From Bacteroidota bacterium (GTDB lineage: Bacteria; Bacteroidota; Bacteroidia; Cytophagales; Cyclobacteriaceae): a DNA stretch of 48,355 bases. A program made the translations under genes and the position numbers. Under the pieces are notes generated by a model. That model did no database searches. It saw nothing but the letters and a program-made list of their open reading frames with translations, and had not been told where the DNA came from. Positions 42,987 to 48,355 of the stretch are shown piece by piece. The first letter of the stretch is position 1. The number at the start of each line of letters is the position of its first letter. The DNA is taken from positions 1-48,355 of the forward strand of contig JAQCLE010000022.1 of assembly GCA_027592755.1 (NCBI GenBank). Reading direction: 5' to 3'.

Positions 42987-45077
42987 TTAATCCTTATCCT
43001 TACCCGTGTTCACCACATCTCGTTTGTTGAAATACTTATCGTCTTCGTCTTTGTCTCCGTCAATGAGGGTATCATCGAACAATTCATCTGCTGCTTCTTC
43101 CTCTTCGATAAATCGTCTTCGCTCGTAAGTAAGTACCTTGAATTCAGTTCGCCGATTCATCTGATGCAACCGTTCGCGTTGCTCTTCATCTTGCACTGCC
43201 AGAATGACGTCTTCCGTAAGTGTGATTTCCTGACTATTTCTTTTAAGCATGACCGGGGTTCCTTCCCCGTAACCTTTGGCCTCCATCCTGGATCTCTCGA
43301 TTCCTTTTGAAACGATATAATCAACAGCCGATTGAGCCCTTTTTTGAGACAGGTCCAGGTTATATTCATCTGATGACCGGGAATCCGTATGTGAACCAAG
43401 CTCTATTGAAATCTCAACATTATCGTTCAAAAGTGTTACCAATTTATCAAGCTCGACTGCAGCATCAGACCTAATATTCCATTCATTCAAATCATAATAG
43501 ATATTCTCAAGAACAATGGCCTTTTCAACAACAATCCTATCGAGATGAAGTTTTGTTTCGAATGTTACATTGGTAATCAACTCGGTGAGAGAGCTCTTAT
43601 CCAGTGATTTTCCGACTGTTGAAAATTTATCCCTCGAAACAAAGTAGTCCGCTTTTTCTGCTAATAAATTATACTGTTCCTCTGAATATACCCGAAATTT
43701 AAATCTCCCATCCGCAGCAGTCACGGCTTCATCAACAATTTCGCCACCGGCGCCATAAATTTTGACAAGTGTGTTTGGTAGGATTACCTCGCTTTCATCT
43801 TCATCGTTTGTAACTGTTGTACCCGTCAAATAGTAATTTACAACTTTGAGATTAGGGTCATTGTTAACAAAAGTATAAATGTCATCATCACCTTCGCCTC
43901 CTTCCCTATTGGATGTAAAGAAGCCCTTCGAAGGATCGAAAAGAAACAATCCGAAATCATCATTTCTAGAGTTTACCGGTGCTCCCAGAGTTTCAACAAC
44001 TATTCCTCCTTGTTCCCTGGATGCTACGAAAAGGTCAAGTCCACCCAAACCAGGATGCCCATCAGATGAAAAGTAAAGCTTACCGTCCTCTGCTGCATAT
44101 GGAAACATCTCATTTCCTGGCGTATTGATTGCTTCACCCATATTTTTCACATCTACCCAACGCCCACGACTACTCAATTTGGCCTGATACAAATCCACAC
44201 CGCCATAACCACCCTCTCTGTTAGAAGCGAAATATAAAGTTCTTCCATCAGAACTCATTGCTGGAGTGGAGTTCCAGCTATCGGTATCATTAATATTCAA
44301 TGCCTCGGGTTCAGTCCACCTATTATTTCTAAACCTGGCCCAATAAAGGTTCACATCATTGGTTCCCCTATTTTTTCCATTATTTCCCTTTGCAAAAATC
44401 ATCATCTTTCCGTCGGGTGAAAATGTAACCGAGCCTTCATTCACTATGGGGTCATTAAACATTGGATCCAAAAGTTTAAGTGTGCCCAGATCAACTTTGG
44501 CCCCTATAGTCGCCACCGTATAGATATCTGTAAAAGGTGTCCCCGTACCTTTAAAAACCTTCCCTCCGTCGCGATTACTGACAAAATACAAAAGCCCATT
44601 ATTGTAAACTGGAGAATATTCTGCTTCCTTTGTATTAATGTCTTCAAGATTTTTAACTCTATAATAACTTTCCTTCGCTTTGATTTCGTCAATTTTCTCA
44701 ATCTTTTTGATTTCCCTCTCCGCGAGCTTTTTCAGACGATTATCCTCGGCCGTTATTAAATAGTTTTCAAGTACTTCAGAGGCCTCGGCATACCTGCCGT
44801 TTTCTTTCAATGAATACCCATAGTAGTAGTGAGCCGCTTCTTCGTCAATCCCCCCCTCAATTGAAGCGAGATAAAACGGTGCAGCTTCCCTGATCCTGTT
44901 TGATAACCTGTAAGATTCTGCGATTCGAAAATTTGCCAGAGGATCTTCTACACTATTTGCCTTTAATATAACGTCCTCAAAATCACCTTTGGCGAAGCTT
45001 TTATCCAATTTTTTGGTAGCACTACAGGCTATTACCAAAGTGGATAATATTGTAATAATGATTCGGTTGAGTTTCAT
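42987..45077 (-). CDS. OmpA family lipoprotein with TPR, PD40 and carboxypeptidase-like domains (PorE-like)
   Basis: This 696-residue protein begins with a lipoprotein signal (IIITILSTLVIACSATKK, lipobox Cys about 18). TPR-like helices follow (about 30-130), then a PD40/WD40-like propeller (about 150-410; SVTFSPDGKMMIFAKG, TPAMSSDGRTLYFASNREGGYGG, KLYFSSDGHPGLGG). A carboxypeptidase-like beta domain (about 430-500) and an OmpA peptidoglycan-binding domain (about 540-650; IYYDLNEWNIRSDA, ELGSHTDSRSSDEYN, NRRTEFKVL) complete it. The tail is unusually acidic. This architecture is that of PorE, which ties type IX secretion to peptidoglycan, but many paralogues exist. The ATG at 45077 is preferred to a TTG at 45086. 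Confidence 0.9.
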   Translation of the reverse strand: MKLNRIIITILSTLVIACSATKKLDKSFAKGDFEDVILKANSVEDPLANFRIAESYRLSNRIREAAPFYLASIEGGIDEEAAHYYYGYSLKENGRYAEASEVLENYLITAEDNRLKKLAEREIKKIEKIDEIKAKESYYRVKNLEDINTKEAEYSPVYNNGLLYFVSNRDGGKVFKGTGTPFTDIYTVATIGAKVDLGTLKLLDPMFNDPIVNEGSVTFSPDGKMMIFAKGNNGKNRGTNDVNLYWARFRNNRWTEPEALNINDTDSWNSTPAMSSDGRTLYFASNREGGYGGVDLYQAKLSSRGRWVDVKNMGEAINTPGNEMFPYAAEDGKLYFSSDGHPGLGGLDLFVASREQGGIVVETLGAPVNSRNDDFGLFLFDPSKGFFTSNREGGEGDDDIYTFVNNDPNLKVVNYYLTGTTVTNDEDESEVILPNTLVKIYGAGGEIVDEAVTAADGRFKFRVYSEEQYNLLAEKADYFVSRDKFSTVGKSLDKSSLTELITNVTFETKLHLDRIVVEKAIVLENIYYDLNEWNIRSDAAVELDKLVTLLNDNVEISIELGSHTDSRSSDEYNLDLSQKRAQSAVDYIVSKGIERSRMEAKGYGEGTPVMLKRNSQEITLTEDVILAVQDEEQRERLHQMNRRTEFKVLTYERRRFIEEEEAADELFDDTLIDGDKDEDDKYFNKRDVVNTGKDKD

Positions 45078-45163
45078 ATCGACCAACTAATGAAGAAACA
45101 TTCGTTTAGATATTATTAAACAAGTTACGAAAACTAACCCCTAATAGATTGATTTTTAAAATT

Positions 45164-45649
45164 TTAGCTGAAGTATTTTTTAAGCCATGTATCCTTTGCA
45201 GGAACCATCCAGGAGTTTTCAAAAGCACTAATGGTTGGAACAAGATTATTAAATGTGAGTGTTTCACTGGTGATTGTTCCCTGTTGAATTTTGGTTCTTA
45301 TGTCAGGCAGGGGCTCAATAAAAACATCACCATCTTTAAGAAACGGGATGTTAGTGCGATCAAAAAAATCAATGCCGAGACTCTTTTCCAGATGTCTCAC
45401 CAAATGTACTGAGGAGTCAATCGAGCATCCACTTGGTAATTCAATTGACTCATCAACTGCCAATACCAAAAACCTGTTATGGGTTAATTGGCATGAACAA
45501 TTCAGCTGATGACCATGTGCTGCCCATTGCTCACAAAAAGATTCAGATTCCTGAATTGCGAAAGCTGACTCTTTCAAGCTTAATTCCCTGTTGGCCTGAT
45601 AAATCCAAACTCGCCCATTTTTGGGCATTTTTTCAAATGGTATAAACAT
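45164..45649 (-). CDS. Conserved hypothetical protein of Bacteroidota
   Basis: This is a 161-residue cytoplasmic protein with no signal or membrane segment. It starts MFIPFEKMPKNGRVWIYQANRELS and ends WMVPAKDTWLKKYFS. I recognise it as a conserved Bacteroidota protein often mislabelled as an ABC transporter ATPase; it has no Walker motifs, so that label is not supported. Conserved-looking pieces are FCEQWAAHGHQLNCS and CSIDSSVHLVRHLEKSLGIDFFDRTNI. It lies 3 bp after def, so it is probably expressed with def and ruvX. Confidence 0.8.
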   Translation of the reverse strand: MFIPFEKMPKNGRVWIYQANRELSLKESAFAIQESESFCEQWAAHGHQLNCSCQLTHNRFLVLAVDESIELPSGCSIDSSVHLVRHLEKSLGIDFFDRTNIPFLKDGDVFIEPLPDIRTKIQQGTITSETLTFNNLVPTISAFENSWMVPAKDTWLKKYFS

Positions 45650-45652
45650 AAT

Positions 45653-46207
45653 CTATTTTTTGACAGGGGCTTTCACTATATAATCAACATCTACTTTACC
45701 CTTGCTTATATTACCCAACTTTCCTTTGAGCAAGCGCTTTTTTAATGGCGTAAGGTAGTCAGTAAACAGAGTTCCCATAATATGGTCGTATTCATGCTGA
45801 ATAATGCGGGCTATCATGCCATCAAATGTATCCTCATGCGGCTCCCAATTTTCATCATAATATTTTATCCTTAAAACTTCATTTCGGTTTATCATTTCGC
45901 GTATCCCAGGGATGCTCAAACAACCTTCCTCGAAACCCCATGGCCTGCCCGTTTCCTCTAATATTTTCGGGTTTACAAAAACCTGCTTGAACTCATTAAC
46001 CGCTTCATCTTGAAGGTGACTCGTGTCAACAACGAATATTTTCAATGATTTACCAATTTGCGGAGCTGCCAGGCCAATGCCGCTCGCACTCTTCATTGTT
46101 TCAAACAAATCCTCGGATAATTTAAATAAATCGATTGTTCCCTTTTCAACCTCCTTTGCTTTGACCTTCAAAACAGGATCCCCATAAAGTAATATTGGAT
46201 ATATCAT
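45653..46207 (-). CDS. def: Peptide deformylase
   Basis: Def removes the formyl group from the N-terminal methionine of new proteins. The 184-residue enzyme has all three family motifs: GIGLAAPQIG at 43-52, EGCLSIPG at 94-101 with metal ligand Cys96, and QHEYDH at 137-142 with ligands His138 and His142 and catalytic Glu139. The start overlaps the ruvX stop by 4 bp (ATGA), and it lies 3 bp before the hypothetical gene downstream. Confidence 0.97.
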   Translation of the reverse strand: MIYPILLYGDPVLKVKAKEVEKGTIDLFKLSEDLFETMKSASGIGLAAPQIGKSLKIFVVDTSHLQDEAVNEFKQVFVNPKILEETGRPWGFEEGCLSIPGIREMINRNEVLRIKYYDENWEPHEDTFDGMIARIIQHEYDHIMGTLFTDYLTPLKKRLLKGKLGNISKGKVDVDYIVKAPVKK

Positions 46208-46620
46208 TTATCGATGGATTCAAGATATGATTGTAAGATTATTGTCGCACTAACCCGATCAATATTCCCTTTAATTCTCCTGTCTTTTTTTTTCATACCC
46301 CCGGTAATCATTGCTTCCAAGGCCATTTTTGAGGTCAATCTTTCATCATGCAAATGTATTGATTTATCAGAAAATATTCTTTTCAGTTGTGTTTCAAGTG
46401 ATTTCACATTCCTTGTAACGTCTGTTTCTGATTGATCCAGTTGCGTTGGATAACCTAGTACTATATCAGTTACCTCCTCCCGGGTGAAATATTCCTTTAA
46501 ATATTCCAAAAGAAAATGTGTTCTAACAGTCTCAAGAGGTGTAGCAATAATGCGTAATGGATCGGTTATAGCTAATCCTGTACGCTTATTCCCATAATCG
46601 ATAGCCAGAATACGGCTCAT
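46204..46620 (-). CDS. ruvX: Holliday junction resolvase-like / pre-16S rRNA nuclease RuvX (YqgF)
   Basis: YqgF/RuvX is an RNase H-fold nuclease; in E. coli it finishes the 5' end of 16S rRNA. The 138-residue protein starts SRILAIDYGNKRTGLAITD with the catalytic Asp, has VLGYPTQLDQSET with the second strand, LHDERLTSKMA with the conserved Glu, and NIDRVSATIILQSYL with the last Asp. The ATG at 46620 gives the normal start; a TTG at 46626 would overlap the hemerythrin gene stop. It is coupled to def downstream. Confidence 0.93.
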   Translation of the reverse strand: MSRILAIDYGNKRTGLAITDPLRIIATPLETVRTHFLLEYLKEYFTREEVTDIVLGYPTQLDQSETDVTRNVKSLETQLKRIFSDKSIHLHDERLTSKMALEAMITGGMKKKDRRIKGNIDRVSATIILQSYLESIDK

Positions 46621-46622
46621 GA

Positions 46623-47369
46623 TCAATTCTGGGGAATGAATTTGCTGATCTTTGATTTTACCCGAGCTTCAAGTTCAAAAGCCTTGGTGAATAAAATCTT
46701 ATTTTCAATATTGGCATGAAATACCAAATCATTTTCAAATTGTCTTAATTCTTTAAACAATACGGCAAGGAGTAGGTCTGATTCAACTCCAATTTTATAA
46801 TTACTGGTCAACTTTCTTATGCCAGCCATTTCATCGTCAGTGTCACTATGATCTAGAGCCACATCCATTAAATTCATTGATTCAAGATCAAAGAATGCTT
46901 TTGTATAAACCAATTCCCCTTTATCAATTTTAAGGAGTTTGTTTATATAAGAAAACAGGAGATCCTCTTCCTCATGGATATGACGAATAAAATCTTCAAC
47001 AAAAAGAGGAAAAACAACCTGCAAATCACAAATGATCTGTGGAAACAAATAATCTGTTTTGTTTAGCTCCTTTATTAATTTCGACATGTATGGTAAACTT
47101 CTTTTTACAAATACGTGATGAGAGTGCTTGAGATACGCCACCACAAGACCAATGGAACCCCGTTCAAGTAACTGCGGATCAATTCTAGAATGATTCGATA
47201 GGTTTTTGATGGACTGTCTGACATGATCTATCAAAACTTTATTTTGAAAGCACGCATCGCCCAGGGTTTGATCTTCCAATTTATAAAATTCAATACCGAA
47301 ACAATCCAATACGTACGCATAGGAATAATTCTCTTCAACAAGCTCAGATATTTTTCGATATGCAATCAT
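46623..47369 (-). CDS. RIC/ScdA-like hemerythrin protein lacking the N-terminal cysteine motif
   Basis: This 248-residue protein matches the iron-sulfur repair (RIC, YtfE/ScdA) pattern. The N-terminal part (about 1-55) looks like ScdA_N, with VLDCFGIEFYKLEDQTLGDAC; the usual Cys-Cys-Gly-Gly after Phe is replaced by Tyr-Lys-Leu-Glu. The HHE domain supplies the di-iron ligand pattern: His in KHSHHVFV, His and Glu in HIHEEEDLLF, His in DHSDTDDE and His and Glu in HANIENKIL. Relatives repair clusters damaged by NO or oxidants. Changing the cysteine motif may alter redox function. It starts the hemerythrin-ruvX-def-hypothetical run. Confidence 0.82.
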   Translation of the reverse strand: MIAYRKISELVEENYSYAYVLDCFGIEFYKLEDQTLGDACFQNKVLIDHVRQSIKNLSNHSRIDPQLLERGSIGLVVAYLKHSHHVFVKRSLPYMSKLIKELNKTDYLFPQIICDLQVVFPLFVEDFIRHIHEEEDLLFSYINKLLKIDKGELVYTKAFFDLESMNLMDVALDHSDTDDEMAGIRKLTSNYKIGVESDLLLAVLFKELRQFENDLVFHANIENKILFTKAFELEARVKSKISKFIPQN

Positions 47370-47431
47370 GGAATTGGAAACCCGTCGGTAAATATATGAA
47401 CATCAAGAATACGACTCGAAATAGTTCTAAT

Positions 47432-47456
47432 AAAAAAGGGGCCAGAAAGCCCCTTT
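47432..47456 (-). terminator. Rho-independent terminator after the second OmpA gene
   Basis: AAAGGGGC (47435-47442) and GCCCCTTT (47449-47456) form a perfect 8-bp stem with a 6-nt loop. On the minus strand it is followed by TTTTTTATT. It lies 22 bp after the OmpA gene stop and upstream of the hemerythrin gene. Confidence 0.88.
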
Positions 47457-47478
47457 AAATTTTGCATTCATCGGAATT

Positions 47479-48315
47479 TTAATTGGCACTCATATCAATG
47501 ATGCTAAACTCAACTCTCCGGTTTTTTGACCTGTTTTCATCGCTATCATTAGGTACAGCTGGATCCAATTCTCCGTGAGGAATCACTTTAAGTTTATCAG
47601 TTGAAATTCCATTTTCTGTGAAGAAATCTCTTACAGTATTTGCTCTTTTTTCAGACAATTTAAGGTTATATGCTTCAGAACCCTTGGAATCTGTGTGTCC
47701 ATCTATCTGTAAAACATCAATAGCTCCTGTTCCGAAGTAAGACAACACGTCTTTCAGTTCCTTCTGGTAAGTCTCAACAAGATCGGCTTTATCAAAATCG
47801 AATAGAACTGTAACAATACTTTTTGGTAAATCAGGAACAAGGTACAGATCTTTTGTTATTTCTGTGGATTCAGTATCTGTAGGGATATTGACCACTTCTT
47901 TTTGCCCGGTATAACCGCTTCTGGAAGCAAGCAATCCATATTCAAGACCCGGGTTTAAATCGATGGCATATTCTCCAGATGCACCGGAAGTGAGATCTCC
48001 AACGTCAGCTGTATTTGATTCTTCATCAATCACAATGGAAACGGCCCCCATTGGTTCATTGGTTTTTGCGTTCAATACCCTTCCTCTAATAGTTACGGCC
48101 ACCACAGGTTTACCGTATAAATCTTCTATTTCAAAACGAAAGATATCAGTGTTTTCATTTAAGGCACCCCTTGTAAAGTAGGCATGTTTCCCAGTTGATG
48201 GTATGTTAAAGTAAACATCATCGGAAGTTGAATTCAAACCGCCGCCCATATTTTCTGGTTCTGACCATTTGGTCCATGAATTATCTAATTGAATTAGGCA
48301 CTTAATAAATACAGA
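47479..48315 (-). CDS. Second OmpA/PD40 family protein, 3' part; frame disrupted near the window edge
   Basis: The frame is open from 48315 and encodes the end of a PD40 propeller (DNSWTKWSEPENMGGGLNS, then TGKHAYFTRGALNENTDIFRFE). A carboxypeptidase-like domain (RGRVLNAKTNEPMGAVSIVI) and an OmpA domain (VTVLFDFDKADLVETYQ, IDGHTDSKGSEAYNLKLSEKRA, NRRVEFSI) follow. The propeller homology continues upstream of the first ATG (48249). In the next 106 bp a stop lies in this frame at 48316-48318, and the SDLYL-type piece that should precede it is in another frame. The gene may therefore be frameshifted, or begin just outside. A paralogue of the lipoprotein at 42987-45077. Confidence 0.65.
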   Translation of the reverse strand, partial: SVFIKCLIQLDNSWTKWSEPENMGGGLNSTSDDVYFNIPSTGKHAYFTRGALNENTDIFRFEIEDLYGKPVVAVTIRGRVLNAKTNEPMGAVSIVIDEESNTADVGDLTSGASGEYAIDLNPGLEYGLLASRSGYTGQKEVVNIPTDTESTEITKDLYLVPDLPKSIVTVLFDFDKADLVETYQKELKDVLSYFGTGAIDVLQIDGHTDSKGSEAYNLKLSEKRANTVRDFFTENGISTDKLKVIPHGELDPAVPNDSDENRSKNRRVEFSIIDMSAN

Positions 48316-48355
48316 TCACTTTGTAAGGACATGGCTTGTGGTCAACCATTTTAGC

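Noticed and set aside
45164-45649. ABC transporter ATPase as a name for the 161-residue protein
   Set aside because: No Walker A, Walker B or signature motif is present; the label appears to be inherited misannotation.

Overview
The window reads as chromosome of a Bacteroidota bacterium, most likely from the order Cytophagales. Evidence for this: promoters of the TAnnTTTG type with an upstream TTG about 19-20 nt away; type IX secretion parts (PorD, a type A sorting domain, a PorV/PorQ-like barrel); a FecA-type TonB-dependent receptor with a carboxypeptidase-like N-terminal domain; DUF2480, DUF1684 and OmpA/PD40 proteins; and the gene orders rpmH-rnpA and bamD-rpoZ-coaBC-porD. By eye the G+C content is near 40 percent. 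I see no rRNA, tRNA, CRISPR array, phage or intact insertion sequence. The family assignments are recognition from sequence, not database searches.

Layout. 1-6756 (+): rpmH, rnpA, an S41 carboxy-terminal protease, tsaB, DUF2480 and a tight biotin run bioF-bioD-bioA. 6747-8437 (-): DUF1684, radC and rpsT with its own promoter and terminator. 8554-9528 (+): an exported zinc-dependent phospholipase C/P1-nuclease-like protein. 9525-11998 (-): an RluA-type pseudouridine synthase and a LytTR/histidine kinase pair. 12404-13215: a small secreted protein and a degenerate universal stress protein. 13340-21491 (+): a PAS histidine kinase overlapping a receiver-CRP regulator, then nadD, purD, polA and a threonine/serine dehydratase.

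21510-22650 is a decay zone: a small hypothetical gene, a frameshifted GyrI-like gene and an internally deleted ThuA-like gene. 22807-28996 (-): a FecA-type receptor and a NarL-type regulator, each preceded by the same promoter-operator module, then a helix-hairpin-helix outer-membrane protein and a PorV/PorQ-like barrel. 29122-33701 (-): acyltransferase, porD, coaBC, rpoZ, bamD and a tiny T9SS-sorted protein. 33702-34466 holds an orphan terminator and a remnant of an ABC permease/M1 aminopeptidase. 34467-38561 (+): an EF-G2-type paralogue, a Gfo/Idh/MocA oxidoreductase and a small membrane protein. 38558-48315 (-): pgi, sugar transporter, purM, a PorE-like OmpA lipoprotein, a conserved hypothetical, def, ruvX, a RIC-like hemerythrin and the 3' part of a second OmpA/PD40 gene.

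Most of the window is housekeeping. The observations I rate highest are: (1) a 25-bp palindrome, placed identically just downstream of the -7 box of both the FecA-type receptor and the NarL-type regulator, implying one repressor controls both; (2) a perfect 10-bp-arm palindrome between a universal stress gene and the kinase/receiver-CRP operon; (3) a DNA polymerase I whose proofreading site has lost most catalytic residues; (4) an EF-G paralogue without the catalytic histidine; and (5) three decayed gene remnants that are not open reading frames. I did not find a clearly new multi-gene system. The closest candidates are the shared-operator regulon and the HHH-barrel/PorV-like pair.
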